Both the position numbers and the translations under genes were made by a program. Below, in pieces: positions 25,957-35,077 of a stretch of DNA of 64,000 nt (the stretch's first letter is position 1; each line of letters begins with the position of its first letter). The DNA lies in contig NZ_JALKBA010000009.1 in NCBI RefSeq assembly GCF_023015805.1, forward strand, positions 62,001-126,000. The letters run 5' to 3'. Below the pieces are notes generated by a model. That model was given only the letters and a program-made list of their open reading frames with translations, had not been told where the DNA came from and made no database searches. The stretch is from Cellulophaga sp. F20128. Its GTDB lineage: Bacteria > Bacteroidota > Bacteroidia > Flavobacteriales > Flavobacteriaceae.

Positions 25957-27165
25957 TTAGGCAATTACCCTTGAAGAATTTCTTTTTACAAACATAAAAA
26001 TACCTAAAGATAAAACACCACAGATCGTTAAACCAATAAACAAAGGCAAAACGGTTGTCTTTACATAACTACCAATTAAGGTTGCAATTGGAATAGACAG
26101 CAAGGTGGAAACAAAACCATTAATAGCTGCCCCAATTCCAGCGATATGCCCAATTGGCTCCATAGCTACCGATCTTAGGTTTCCCCATATAAAACCCAAA
26201 CAAAAAAATTGTAGGGCTAAAAATACAAGTAAAATTGGCAAGGATGGATTTGGTGTGTTCCAAAACAAAACAACATACAATAAACCGATACAACAAAAAC
26301 CCGCTAAAGCTATAAAAAGTAATTTTCGCATACCAAAACGAAGTACTAGCGTACCATTTAAAAAGGTTGCCAAACCAATGGAAACTGCTAAGCCTGCAAA
26401 AATATAAGGAAATTCTTCAATTAAGAGATATTGGTTTTCAAAGATATGCTGCGACGCACTTAAATAAACTAAAAATGCCCCAGTAATTAGTCCAGACATA
26501 ATGGTAAAGGCTACCGTTTCTTTATATTTACAGAACTCGCGCAATCCGTCTAAAAAAACTGATTTTGTAAATGGGATTTTAAAGGCCGGGTTTAAGGTTT
26601 CAGCTTGCCTTTTCCAAAACCAAATAGCAACTACTAAAGCAAAAAATAATTGGATATAAAATATTGATTTCCATCCAAAATTATCCAATGCCAACTTACC
26701 CACCGCAGGAGCTACTACAGGAACTAAGATAAAGAAAGCGGTAACAAAAGACATGATTTTAGCCATATAGTCTCCCTTGTACAAGTCTCTGATAATTGAT
26801 ATGGTAATGGTTCTAGGGGCAGATAAACCAATACCCTGAAGGATACGACCAACAATCATCACCTCTAAATTTGGGGAGAACACACATATGATACTACCAA
26901 GGGTAAAAATTAAAAAACCGATGTAAACCATAGGTTTTCTGCCATAACTATCTGATAAAGGCCCAAAAAACAATTGACCTAAACCCAACCCCAAAAAAAT
27001 CATTGTAATCAGCAATTGATTCCTTATTGGATCTGTACTGTTAATCGCTATACCTATATGTGAAATTGCGGGCAATAAAGCATCTATAGTAAGGGCTACA
27101 ATAGACATTAAAGAAGCCATTAACGCCACAAATTCAAATTGTGGTTTTACGGTTGTATTTTGCAT
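25957..27165 (-). CDS. MFS transporter, Bcr/CflA-type drug exporter
   Basis: A 402-residue protein with 12 predicted transmembrane helices. The Bcr/CflA subgroup is indicated by the TM1 region SIVALTIDALLPAISHIG, the TM2-3 motif A loop GQLFFGPLSDSYGRKPMVYI, and GRILQGIGLSAPRTITISII in the antiporter motif region of TM4-5. Substrates of this subgroup include bicyclomycin, chloramphenicol, sulfonamides and cysteine; the real substrate here is unknown. It is monocistronic. The start codon is only 4 bases after a perfect TAnnTTTG box, so the mRNA is probably leaderless. Confidence 0.88.
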   Translation of the reverse strand: MQNTTVKPQFEFVALMASLMSIVALTIDALLPAISHIGIAINSTDPIRNQLLITMIFLGLGLGQLFFGPLSDSYGRKPMVYIGFLIFTLGSIICVFSPNLEVMIVGRILQGIGLSAPRTITISIIRDLYKGDYMAKIMSFVTAFFILVPVVAPAVGKLALDNFGWKSIFYIQLFFALVVAIWFWKRQAETLNPAFKIPFTKSVFLDGLREFCKYKETVAFTIMSGLITGAFLVYLSASQHIFENQYLLIEEFPYIFAGLAVSIGLATFLNGTLVLRFGMRKLLFIALAGFCCIGLLYVVLFWNTPNPSLPILLVFLALQFFCLGFIWGNLRSVAMEPIGHIAGIGAAINGFVSTLLSIPIATLIGSYVKTTVLPLFIGLTICGVLSLGIFMFVKRNSSRVIA

Positions 27166-27169
27166 CGGG

Positions 27170-27177
27170 CAAAGTTA
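27170..27177 (-). promoter_or_regulatory. -7 box of the MFS gene, leaderless spacing
   Basis: On the minus strand this reads TAACTTTG, an exact TAnnTTTG match, ending 4 bases before the ATG. Transcription would start at or next to the A of ATG. A -33 TTG is not evident. Confidence 0.4.
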
Positions 27178-27294
27178 AGTCTCTATCCCTTAAAAAAAAG
27201 ATTTACCTCGCTTAATTTTAAGTTAAACTAGTCACGTTTTAAAAACAAACACAACAGGAATCATAATAAACAAAATTATATAATTTCAAATACG

Positions 27295-27302
27295 TATTTT
27301 TG
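27295..27302 (+). promoter_or_regulatory. -7 box for the udk operon
   Basis: TATTTTTG matches TAnnTTTG exactly, 16 bases before the udk start codon. The -33 region is AT-rich without a clear TTG. Confidence 0.4.
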
Positions 27303-27318
27303 ACAAAAAAAAGATTTT

Positions 27319-27927
27319 ATGTTAGTAATAGGAATAGCTGGAGGTACGGGTTGTGGAAAAACAACGGTTGTAAACCAGATTGTTAATGAGTTACCAGAAA
27401 ATGAAGTATGTGTAATCTCACAAGATTCTTATTATAACGATCTTTCGCATTTATCGCTTCAAGAAAGAAAGAAAATAAATTTTGATCATCCGAGTTCAAT
27501 CGATTTTAAATTACTAAAAACACATTTAGAAGCCTTAAAAAGAGGAGAAAATATTGCCCAACCTGTGTATTCATTTTTGGAATGCAATAGAACGGAAGAA
27601 ACTATCCTTACGCAACCTCGAAAAGTAGTAATCGTAGAAGGTATTTTAATTATGACCGATCAGGAGATTCGGAAAATGATGGATATTAAAATATTTGTAC
27701 ATGCCGATTCTGACGAACGATTAATTCGGAGAATTAAAAGAGATGTTAATGAAAGAGGGTGGAATTTGGATGAAACTTTAGAAAAATATCAATCCACCAT
27801 AAAACCTATGCATATCGAATTTATTGAACCTACCAAGGAACATGCAGATATCATTATACCAAATAACAAACACAATACGGTGGCAATAGATATTGTACGT
27901 ACTATTATTAATGACAAATTAGTTTAA
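27319..27927 (+). CDS. udk: Uridine kinase
   Basis: A 202-residue cytoplasmic P-loop kinase of pyrimidine salvage (uridine/cytidine to UMP/CMP). The Walker A motif is GIAGGTGCGKTT (5-16). ISQDSYY (about 36-42), NFDHPSSIDF (about 54-63) and VVIVEGILIM (about 110-119) are uridine-kinase segments, and the lid region contains RLIRRIKRD. The length is normal. It opens a compact run with ftsB and the two methylmalonyl-CoA mutase genes (8-base gap, then overlaps) that ends at the hairpin 31841-31872. Confidence 0.94.
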   Translation: MLVIGIAGGTGCGKTTVVNQIVNELPENEVCVISQDSYYNDLSHLSLQERKKINFDHPSSIDFKLLKTHLEALKRGENIAQPVYSFLECNRTEETILTQPRKVVIVEGILIMTDQEIRKMMDIKIFVHADSDERLIRRIKRDVNERGWNLDETLEKYQSTIKPMHIEFIEPTKEHADIIIPNNKHNTVAIDIVRTIINDKLV

Positions 27928-27935
27928 TTTTTTAG

Positions 27936-28268
27936 ATGACCTTAAAAGAACTTAAAAAGAAAAAATGGTTTGGTATTGCAACCAATATGTATGTACTTGT
28001 GCTTACCACATTTGCAATTTGGATGATTTTTTTTGACACGAACTCTCTATTTATTCACAATGAGTTAAAAGGTCAAATTGAGGATTTAGAAAAACAAAAA
28101 GAGTACTTAAAAAACGAGATTTCTAAAGATAGAAAAATTATAGAAAAACTAAAAAATCCTGAAGAATTAGAAAAGTTCGCCAGGGAACACTATTATCTTA
28201 AAAAGAAAAACGAAGAAATTTACCTGATAGAATACGCAGACAGCCTTAAAAATAATGAGCATGAGTAA
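27936..28268 (+). CDS. FtsB/DivIC-like septum formation protein
   Basis: A 110-residue bitopic membrane protein. A short basic N-terminus precedes one transmembrane helix (about 16-36), then a periplasmic coiled coil (ELKGQIEDLEKQKEYLKNEI and onward to about 80) and the conserved end NPEELEKFAREHYYLKKKNE. This is the FtsB/DivIC architecture of the divisome subcomplex with FtsL and FtsQ. It sits between udk and the mutase genes, and its 3' end overlaps the next start by 14 bases, so translation may be coupled. Confidence 0.88.
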   Translation: MTLKELKKKKWFGIATNMYVLVLTTFAIWMIFFDTNSLFIHNELKGQIEDLEKQKEYLKNEISKDRKIIEKLKNPEELEKFAREHYYLKKKNEEIYLIEYADSLKNNEHE

Positions 28269-29637
28269 GAAGGAGTTGTTTAAAGAGTTTTCTGAGGTTT
28301 CTGCCAAAGAGTGGAAACAAAAAATACAGTTCGATTTAAAAGGAGCCGATTACAATGAAGCCTTAATCTGGGAATCTCCCGAAGGAATTAAAGTAAAACC
28401 TTTTTACAATAGTGATGATATCACGGATAAAATTAAAAATCATACTGATACACCAAAATGGAATATTGGTCAGCCTATTTTTGTACAAAACGAAACAGCA
28501 TCCAACCTAAAAGCCCTAGATTCCTTAGAAAGAGGAGCAGAAGACCTTGTCTTTACGATCTCTTCAGCTCAAATTAAGATTGACTCCCTTTTAAAAAGTA
28601 TCCCACTGAAAAACAAAACCATCTATTTTTATTTTCAGTTTATTTCTGCTACTTACATCAAAAATCTAATAGAATATTGTAGGGATAAGGACGTTACAAT
28701 TCATTTAAATATTGATATTATTGGCAATTTAGCCAAAACAGGAAATTGGTACACTAACCTTAATCAAGACCACAAAGAATTAGATACTATAGTTGCCCTA
28801 TCTAAAAATTTGCCTTGGGTGCATACTATGGGTGTCGATGTTTCTACCTATCAAAATGCAGGTGCTACTATGGCACAACAATTAGCATACGCCTTGGCTC
28901 ATGCCAATGAATATTTGAACCACTATAAAGAAGGGAGTATTCCAAAATTCACCTTTACCGTAAGTATTTCAGGAAATTATTTCTTTGAAATTGCAAAACT
29001 AAGGGCCCTTCGATTATTGTGGAACACCTTGGCAGAAGAATACAATACAAACGCTAATTGCACAATAATTGCGTCTCCAAGCAAACGCAACAAAACATTG
29101 TATGATTACAATGTTAATCTGCTACGCACAACAACGGAATGTATGGCTGCTTGTTTGGGGGGCGCAAACACCATCTGTAATTTAGCTTACGATGCCATCT
29201 ACCACAAGGACAATGAATTTGGCGAACGTATTTCTAGAAACCAACTGCTTATCTTAAAGAAAGAAAGTTATTTTGAAATGGTTTCCAATCCGGCTGATGG
29301 CGCTTATTATATTGAATCTATAACACATCAACTTGCCGAAAAAGCCTTGGAATTATTTAAGAGTATTGAAGCGAAGGGTGGTTTTTTATCGAACTTAAAA
29401 TCGCATTACATTCAAAAAAAGATTAAAGAAAGTGCCTTAAAGGAGCAAGAGCTATTCAACAATAAAAAAGAAATCTTGGTGGGCACCAATAAATATGAAA
29501 ATCCCGCCGATAGGATAAAAGGAGAATTAGAACTCTATCCATTTGTAAAAACAAATGCCCGAAAAACACTCTTAGTACCAATCATTGAAAAAAGATTGGC
29601 AGAGGAATTAGAACAAAAAAGACTTCAAGATGAGTAG
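28255..29637 (+). CDS. mutA: Methylmalonyl-CoA mutase small subunit
   Basis: A 460-residue beta-subunit-type protein of the heterodimeric B12 enzyme that interconverts succinyl-CoA and methylmalonyl-CoA. Family segments are [20 protein letters not shown] (about 17-36), a TIM-barrel-like core, and [20 protein letters not shown]. It ends at about the end of the barrel and lacks the C-terminal cobalamin-binding-like domain of the longer (about 640-residue) actinobacterial subunit, so only the large subunit can bind B12. Two in-frame ATGs (28255, 28261) are possible starts; both overlap the ftsB stop. The 3' end overlaps mutB by 8 bases. Confidence 0.9.
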   Translation: MSMSKKELFKEFSEVSAKEWKQKIQFDLKGADYNEALIWESPEGIKVKPFYNSDDITDKIKNHTDTPKWNIGQPIFVQNETASNLKALDSLERGAEDLVFTISSAQIKIDSLLKSIPLKNKTIYFYFQFISATYIKNLIEYCRDKDVTIHLNIDIIGNLAKTGNWYTNLNQDHKELDTIVALSKNLPWVHTMGVDVSTYQNAGATMAQQLAYALAHANEYLNHYKEGSIPKFTFTVSISGNYFFEIAKLRALRLLWNTLAEEYNTNANCTIIASPSKRNKTLYDYNVNLLRTTTECMAACLGGANTICNLAYDAIYHKDNEFGERISRNQLLILKKESYFEMVSNPADGAYYIESITHQLAEKALELFKSIEAKGGFLSNLKSHYIQKKIKESALKEQELFNNKKEILVGTNKYENPADRIKGELELYPFVKTNARKTLLVPIIEKRLAEELEQKRLQDE

Positions 29638-31771
29638 AAAAAATGTACAACATATTTGTCTCAAGGAGCAAGATTCTAAAGGGTCAGAACCCAAGGTAAA
29701 AACCTATAGTACAGCAGAAGGTATAGCTGTGAAATCTGTGTATACTGAGGCTGATAACAAAAAACTAGAACATCTAAACTTTGCAGCTGGAATAGCTCCA
29801 AATTTACGGGGACCCTATACGACCATGTATGTACGCAGGCCTTGGACTGTAAGACAATATGCTGGTTTTTCAACAGCAGAGGAAAGCAATGCCTTTTACA
29901 GACGCAATTTAGCCGCGGGACAAAAAGGGCTTTCCGTCGCCTTTGATTTGCCTACACATAGAGGCTACGATAGTGACCACCAGCGTGTCATTGGTGATGT
30001 TGGCAAAGCAGGTGTTGCCATAGATTCTGTGGAGGATATGAAAATATTATTTGGCGGCATTCCGTTAGATAAAATGTCTGTTTCTATGACGATGAACGGT
30101 GCTGTTCTCCCTATTCTCGCATTTTATATTGTTGCCGCTCAGGAACAAGGAGTGCCATTAAACGAGTTGTCAGGAACGATACAAAATGATATATTAAAAG
30201 AATTTATGGTGCGCAACACCTATATTTACCCACCTACACCTTCTATGAAAATCATTGCTGATATATTTGAATATACCAGTAAAAATATGCCCAAGTTTAA
30301 TAGTATTAGCATTTCTGGTTACCACATGCAAGAAGCTGGTGCAACTGCAGATTTAGAATTGGCTTATACCTTGGCAGATGGTTTAGAATACATTAGAACC
30401 GGTTTAAAAACCGGGATGGATATCGATAGTTTTGCTCCCCGCCTGTCGTTCTTTTGGGGCATTGGAATGAACCATTTTATGGAAATTGCGAAACTACGCG
30501 CCGGGAGAATGCTTTGGGCAAAATTGGTGAAACAATTTCACCCAAAAAATCAGAAATCATTAACATTACGAGCACATAGCCAAACTAGTGGTTGGAGTTT
30601 AACAGAACAAGACCCGTTTAACAATGTTACAAGAACTACCATAGAGGCTGCTGCTGCTGCCTTTGGTGGTACCCAAAGTTTACATACCAATGCTTTGGAT
30701 GAAGCCATTGCACTACCAACAGATTTTTCAGCAAGAATAGCACGCAACACTCAAATTTACCTTCAAGAAGAAACAAAAATAACAAAAACAGTAGACCCTT
30801 GGGGAGGCAGCTATTATCTTGAAAAACTAACAGAAGAAATAGCGCAAAAAGCCTGGACCTTAATAGAAGAAATTGAGGCCTTAGGAGGAATGACCAAAGC
30901 AATTGAAGCTGGCATACCCAAAATGAGGATAGAAGAAGCTGCTGCCAAAAAACAAGCCCGTATAGATAGTAATGAAGACGTTATTGTGGGGGTCAATAAA
31001 TACCAACAAGAAAATGAAGATGATTTACAAATATTGGAAGTTGACAATGAACAGGTAAGGAAACAACAAGTAGAAAGATTAGCTGTCCTTAAAGCGACTA
31101 GAAACAACACATTGGTAACAACCACCCTTGCAAAATTGACACAAGCAGCCAAATTAACTACAGAATCTAGTACAGAAGATCAAAATTTATTAGCTTTAGC
31201 TGTAGAAGCGGCCAAAGCAAGAGCTACATTAGGAGAGATTAGTAGCGCTCTAGAAGAAGTATTTGGCAGACATAAAGCAAAAATACAATCATTTACAGGC
31301 GTGTATTCAAAAGAAATAAAAAACGATAAAAGTTTTAAAAAAGCATTAGCACTGGCAGATGCTTTTGCTGAAGCTGAAGGCAGAAGGCCACGAATAATGA
31401 TTGCCAAAATGGGGCAGGATGGTCATGATCGTGGTGCCAAAGTAGTGGCTACAGGTTATGCAGATTTAGGTTTTGATGTAGATATAGGACCACTTTTTCA
31501 AACCCCTGAAGAGGCAGCAAAACAAGCCGTTGAAAATGATGTTCACATTCTTGGGGTATCATCACTTGCTGCAGGTCATAAAACCCTTGTACCGGCTGTC
31601 ATAAAGGAATTAAAAAAACACGGCAGAGAAGACATTATGGTTATTATTGGCGGTGTAGTCCCCAAACAAGATTACCAATTTTTATTTGATGCCGGTGCCG
31701 TAGCTGTTTTTGGTCCTGGAACCAAATTAAGTGAGGCTGCCATTCAAATTTTAGAAATATTAATGGATTAA
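29630..31771 (+). CDS. mutB: Methylmalonyl-CoA mutase large subunit
   Basis: A 713-residue catalytic subunit using adenosylcobalamin. The barrel has [20 protein letters not shown] (about 64-83), [36 protein letters not shown] and [19 protein letters not shown]. The B12 domain carries the lower-ligand motif D-x-H-x-x-G in [20 protein letters not shown] (about 583-602), with SSLAAGH and [10 protein letters not shown] following. Its position after the small subunit and the 8-base overlap indicate one heterodimer. No epimerase or propionyl-CoA carboxylase gene is present here, so the flux direction cannot be judged. A strong hairpin follows at 31841. Confidence 0.96.
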   Translation: MSRKNVQHICLKEQDSKGSEPKVKTYSTAEGIAVKSVYTEADNKKLEHLNFAAGIAPNLRGPYTTMYVRRPWTVRQYAGFSTAEESNAFYRRNLAAGQKGLSVAFDLPTHRGYDSDHQRVIGDVGKAGVAIDSVEDMKILFGGIPLDKMSVSMTMNGAVLPILAFYIVAAQEQGVPLNELSGTIQNDILKEFMVRNTYIYPPTPSMKIIADIFEYTSKNMPKFNSISISGYHMQEAGATADLELAYTLADGLEYIRTGLKTGMDIDSFAPRLSFFWGIGMNHFMEIAKLRAGRMLWAKLVKQFHPKNQKSLTLRAHSQTSGWSLTEQDPFNNVTRTTIEAAAAAFGGTQSLHTNALDEAIALPTDFSARIARNTQIYLQEETKITKTVDPWGGSYYLEKLTEEIAQKAWTLIEEIEALGGMTKAIEAGIPKMRIEEAAAKKQARIDSNEDVIVGVNKYQQENEDDLQILEVDNEQVRKQQVERLAVLKATRNNTLVTTTLAKLTQAAKLTTESSTEDQNLLALAVEAAKARATLGEISSALEEVFGRHKAKIQSFTGVYSKEIKNDKSFKKALALADAFAEAEGRRPRIMIAKMGQDGHDRGAKVVATGYADLGFDVDIGPLFQTPEEAAKQAVENDVHILGVSSLAAGHKTLVPAVIKELKKHGREDIMVIIGGVVPKQDYQFLFDAGAVAVFGPGTKLSEAAIQILEILMD

Positions 31772-31840
31772 AGCAGAAAATATTAAAAGTTAGTAAAATA
31801 AGGCTATCCAATGATTTTTAACTGTTTTTTTAGTGTAAAA

Positions 31841-31872
31841 ATAAAAAGCAGCCTAATTGTGCTGCTTTTTAT
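31841..31872 (+). terminator. Rho-independent terminator after mutB
   Basis: A perfect 12-bp stem (arms 31841-31852 and 31861-31872; GCAGC/GCTGC at the top) with an 8-base loop. The 3' arm contains T5 and is followed by TTG. It lies 69 bases past mutB and separates the mutase operon from parA. Confidence 0.8.
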
Positions 31873-31947
31873 TTGCAAACTATTAACACCATCGGTTTTA
31901 TATAGTCGTAAATAATTGTATTTTTAACCCCTAAACTTACTATGATA

Positions 31948-32721
31948 ATGGGCAAAATAATAGCCATTGCAAACCAAAAAGGCGGTGTTGGAAAAACAAC
32001 CACCACTGTTAATCTTGCTGCTTCCCTAGGAGTACTAGAAAAGAAAGTATTGCTAATAGATGCAGATCCCCAAGCAAATGCAACTTCAGGGTTAGGAGTA
32101 GATGTAGATGCTATAGAAATAGGCACCTATCAATTGTTGGAACACACCAAATCTGCTGTTGAAACAATTATTAAAACCACCTCTCCCAATGTAGATCTTA
32201 TACCCTCACATATAGATTTAGTTGCCATAGAAATAGAATTGGTAGATAAAGATCAAAGAGAATACATGATGCTTAAGGCCATAAAAGAGCTTAAAGAATC
32301 CTATGATTATATTCTTATTGACTGTGCACCATCGTTAGGCTTATTAACCTTAAACGCCTTAACAGCAGCCGATTCAGTTATTATCCCTATCCAATGTGAA
32401 TATTTTGCATTAGAAGGTTTGGGTAAATTATTAAACACTATTAAAAGTGTGCAAAAAATACACAATCCAGATTTAGATATTGAAGGTCTTTTATTAACGA
32501 TGTACGACTCAAGATTAAGACTCTCTAATCAGGTCGTTGAAGAGGTTAAAAAACACTTCTCTGAAATGGTATTTGATACAATCATTCAAAGAAATGTTCG
32601 ATTAAGTGAAGCTCCAAGTTATGGCGAAAGCATTATTAAATATGATGCCAGTAGTAAAGGTGCAGCCAATTATTTAAATTTGGCAAATGAAGTAATTCAA
32701 AAAAATAAGGAAAAAGCATAA
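31948..32721 (+). CDS. parA: Chromosome-partitioning ATPase ParA
   Basis: A deviant Walker-type ATPase that segregates ParB-parS complexes. It begins GKIIAIANQKGGVGKTTTT with the deviant P-loop KGGVGKT, followed by VLLIDADPQANATSGLG and the switch DYILIDCAPSLGLLTLNAL. I chose the ATG at 31948 because the family starts right at this strand; an ATG two codons upstream (31942) is also open. The stop and the parB start share a base (TAATG). A parAB pair next to dapB and lepB is a common order in Flavobacteriia. No parS-like site was seen nearby. Confidence 0.96.
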   Translation: MGKIIAIANQKGGVGKTTTTVNLAASLGVLEKKVLLIDADPQANATSGLGVDVDAIEIGTYQLLEHTKSAVETIIKTTSPNVDLIPSHIDLVAIEIELVDKDQREYMMLKAIKELKESYDYILIDCAPSLGLLTLNALTAADSVIIPIQCEYFALEGLGKLLNTIKSVQKIHNPDLDIEGLLLTMYDSRLRLSNQVVEEVKKHFSEMVFDTIIQRNVRLSEAPSYGESIIKYDASSKGAANYLNLANEVIQKNKEKA

Positions 32722-33626
32722 TGGCGAAAGCAATAAAAAAACAGGCTCTAGGCAGAGGATTATCAGCTTTATTAAAAGATCCTGAAAATGATATCAACTC
32801 CGCATCTGACAAAAACGCAGATAAGGTTGTAGGCAATATCATAGAATTAGATTTAGATTTAATTGAGGTAAACCCTTTTCAACCAAGATCTCATTTTAAT
32901 GAAGAAGCCCTGCATGAATTGGCAACTTCCATTAAAGAATTAGGGGTTATACAACCCATAACTGTTCGTAAGGTAGAATTTAACAAATATCAGTTAGTTT
33001 CAGGGGAGCGTAGGTTTAGGGCTTCTAAGTTATTGGGATTAGAAACCATCCCTGCTTATATTAGAATAGCTAATGACCAAGAGTCATTAGAAATGGCTTT
33101 GGTAGAAAATATTCAAAGACAAGATTTAGACCCTATTGAAATTGCATTATCTTATCAAAGACTGATAGACGAAATTCAGCTTACCCAAGAAAAACTGAGT
33201 GAACGCGTTGGCAAAAAAAGATCGACCATTACAAATTACATGCGGCTATTAAAGTTAGATCCAATAATTCAAACCGGTATTCGCGATGGTTTTGTAAGTA
33301 TGGGACACGGTAGAGCTTTGGTTAATATTGACAAAAAATCAGATCAAATAGATTTGTACGAAAAAATTGTTGAAGGCAATTTATCGGTACGAGAAACTGA
33401 AAAAGCGGTAAAAAGTTACCAAGAGTCTGGAACCTTAACGCAACCAAAGGCTAAAAAATCATCTAAATTGCCGGTTTTCGCTAGTGAAGGTTTAGAAAAT
33501 TTAAAAGACCATTTAAAGGCAAAGGTTGCGGTTACAGCTTCAGAAAAAGGCAAAGGAAAAATTACAATTTCTTTTGATACCGAAGAAGAATTTAATAGAT
33601 TAAAAAAAATGATGACTGGTGCCTAA
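32721..33626 (+). CDS. parB: Chromosome-partitioning CTPase ParB
   Basis: A 301-residue parS-binding protein. The N-terminal parA-contact peptide is KKQALGRGLSALL (6-18). The ParB/CTPase core has LDLIEVNPFQPRSHFNEEAL, the GERRFRA box (VSGERRFRASKLLG, about 93-106) and ENIQRQDLDPIE, then the HTH region LTQEKLSERVGKKRSTITNY (about 154-173). The C-terminal dimer domain holds SEKGKGKITISFDTEEEF. It overlaps parA by one base, and a GTG start for the next gene lies within its last codons. Confidence 0.96.
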   Translation: MAKAIKKQALGRGLSALLKDPENDINSASDKNADKVVGNIIELDLDLIEVNPFQPRSHFNEEALHELATSIKELGVIQPITVRKVEFNKYQLVSGERRFRASKLLGLETIPAYIRIANDQESLEMALVENIQRQDLDPIEIALSYQRLIDEIQLTQEKLSERVGKKRSTITNYMRLLKLDPIIQTGIRDGFVSMGHGRALVNIDKKSDQIDLYEKIVEGNLSVRETEKAVKSYQESGTLTQPKAKKSSKLPVFASEGLENLKDHLKAKVAVTASEKGKGKITISFDTEEEFNRLKKMMTGA

Positions 33627-34269
33627 AACTCTTCTTTTACTCTTATTTTTTGTTGTTTTTGTTACCACAGCTTGGCCTCAAGACCCAGAAAATAAATCCG
33701 AACAAGAGCTAGACTCCCTTACCCTAGATCTAAAAGGGCAGGGAATTTTAGTGGATGATGCCTTATTAAACAAATACAAGAGAATAGATCCACTAGCGCC
33801 TAGTAAAGCAGCTTTTTATTCTGCCATACTCCCTGGTTTAGGGCAGATTTACAATAAAAGGTATTGGAAACTACCACTTGTATACGGTGCTATTGGTACA
33901 GGAATCTATGCCTATTCCTTTAACAACAACCAATACAATAGAGCTAGAGCCGCTTTTAAAAGGAGAAAGGCTGGTTTTATGGACGATGAATTCTATGCTC
34001 TAAATGGGCAGGAAATAGATCCAGGAAACCCCAGATTAGGGGATGACGATTTACAAAGAGCACAAGAAAATTTTCAAGAAGACCGGGATTTATCCTTGTT
34101 AATCACTATAGGATTATATGTTTTAAATATTGTGGATGCCAATGTAGATGCACATTTAAAACAATTTAATATAGACGATGACCTTAGTTTTAAGGTAAAA
34201 CCCTACTTAGAATACAATACAATAACCGCAAATCCAAATTATGGACTTGCCCTACAACTAAAATTTTAA
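33619..34269 (+). CDS. DUF5683 exported protein
   Basis: A 216-residue protein with a Sec signal peptide (about 1-19, TTAWPQ). The mature part has the family's conserved block AAFYSAILPGLGQIYNKRYW (about 68-87), one or two hydrophobic segments, and a C-terminal strand-like end (NPNYGLALQLKF) that could insert in the outer membrane. The start appears to be GTG at 33619, overlapping parB by 8 bases; a stop codon lies two codons upstream in frame, so no ATG is available. The function is unknown. The family is habitually found between parB and dapB in Flavobacteriia. Confidence 0.8.
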   Translation: MPKTLLLLLFFVVFVTTAWPQDPENKSEQELDSLTLDLKGQGILVDDALLNKYKRIDPLAPSKAAFYSAILPGLGQIYNKRYWKLPLVYGAIGTGIYAYSFNNNQYNRARAAFKRRKAGFMDDEFYALNGQEIDPGNPRLGDDDLQRAQENFQEDRDLSLLITIGLYVLNIVDANVDAHLKQFNIDDDLSFKVKPYLEYNTITANPNYGLALQLKF

Positions 34270-34271
34270 AT

Positions 34272-34973
34272 ATGAATATTGCTTTGTTTGGATATGGAAG
34301 AATGGGAAAAATGATTGAGCAGGTAGCAATAGGTCGGAACCACACCATAGTTGCTAAAATAGACATAGATACAGTAGCTATCGATTTTTCCAATATCGAC
34401 GTGGCTATTGATTTTAGCCTTCCCGCTGCAGCCTTTGGAAACATTGAAAAATGTATTCATCACAATGTCCCTATTATAAGTGGTACAACAGGATGGTTAG
34501 ACAAATACGATGCTGCCGTGGCACTGTGCAACAAAAACAAAGGGGCCTTTATATACGCTTCCAATTACAGTTTGGGCGTAAATATCTTTTTTGAATTGAA
34601 TAATTACTTGGCAAAAATGATGAAAACCTTGTCACAGTACAAGGTATCTATGGAGGAAATTCATCACACTCAAAAATTAGATGAGCCCAGTGGAACGGCA
34701 ATTACCCTTGCAGAAGGAATTATCCCAGAATCTAAATACAAAGGATGGCAGCTAAATAAAGCGGATGATGATCATATTGCAATTGTAGCAAAAAGAATAC
34801 CAGAAGTACCAGGAACACATAGCATTACCTATGCTAGTGCGGTAGATAGTATTGACATAAAACATACAGCCCACAATCGCGAAGGATTTGCCTTAGGAGC
34901 AGTAATTGCAGCAGAGTGGATACTCGGCAAAACCGGTGTTTTTTCTATGAAAGATGTCCTTGAACTTAATTAA
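34272..34973 (+). CDS. dapB: 4-hydroxy-tetrahydrodipicolinate reductase
   Basis: A 233-residue enzyme of lysine and meso-diaminopimelate synthesis. The nucleotide-binding start is IALFGYGRMGKMIEQ (3-17), with SGTTGW (about 74-79) and YASNYSLGVNIFF (about 97-109). The catalytic signature is EEIHHTQKLDEPSGTA (about 134-149), giving the HH and K-x-D-x-PSGTA residues. It is slightly short compared with E. coli DapB (273), which is usual for the phylum. It lies two bases after DUF5683, and a double hairpin follows in the spacer to lepB. Confidence 0.95.
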   Translation: MNIALFGYGRMGKMIEQVAIGRNHTIVAKIDIDTVAIDFSNIDVAIDFSLPAAAFGNIEKCIHHNVPIISGTTGWLDKYDAAVALCNKNKGAFIYASNYSLGVNIFFELNNYLAKMMKTLSQYKVSMEEIHHTQKLDEPSGTAITLAEGIIPESKYKGWQLNKADDDHIAIVAKRIPEVPGTHSITYASAVDSIDIKHTAHNREGFALGAVIAAEWILGKTGVFSMKDVLELN

Positions 34974-34995
34974 ACGTTAAAAATTAGACCAAAAC

Positions 34996-35035
34996 TCCTT
35001 GTTTATTCTAAAATAGAATAGTTTTAAAACAAGGA
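34996..35035 (+). other. Two-tier hairpin in the dapB-lepB spacer
   Basis: The outer arms TCCTTGTTT (34996-35004) and AAACAAGGA (35027-35035) enclose an inner perfect hairpin ATTCTA-AAA-TAGAAT (35005-35019), with a 7-base bulge on the 3' side. No T-run follows on the plus strand. It may be a weak terminator, an mRNA stabiliser or a processing site. Only the structure is seen; the role is open. Confidence 0.45.
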
Positions 35036-35077
35036 AACGAACAGAAGTAGATGCTTCTTAATATATAAACAAAAAAA

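Noticed and set aside
30550-31407. Several minus-strand frames inside the methylmalonyl-CoA mutase large-subunit gene
   Set aside because: They are antisense shadows of a strongly conserved enzyme gene.
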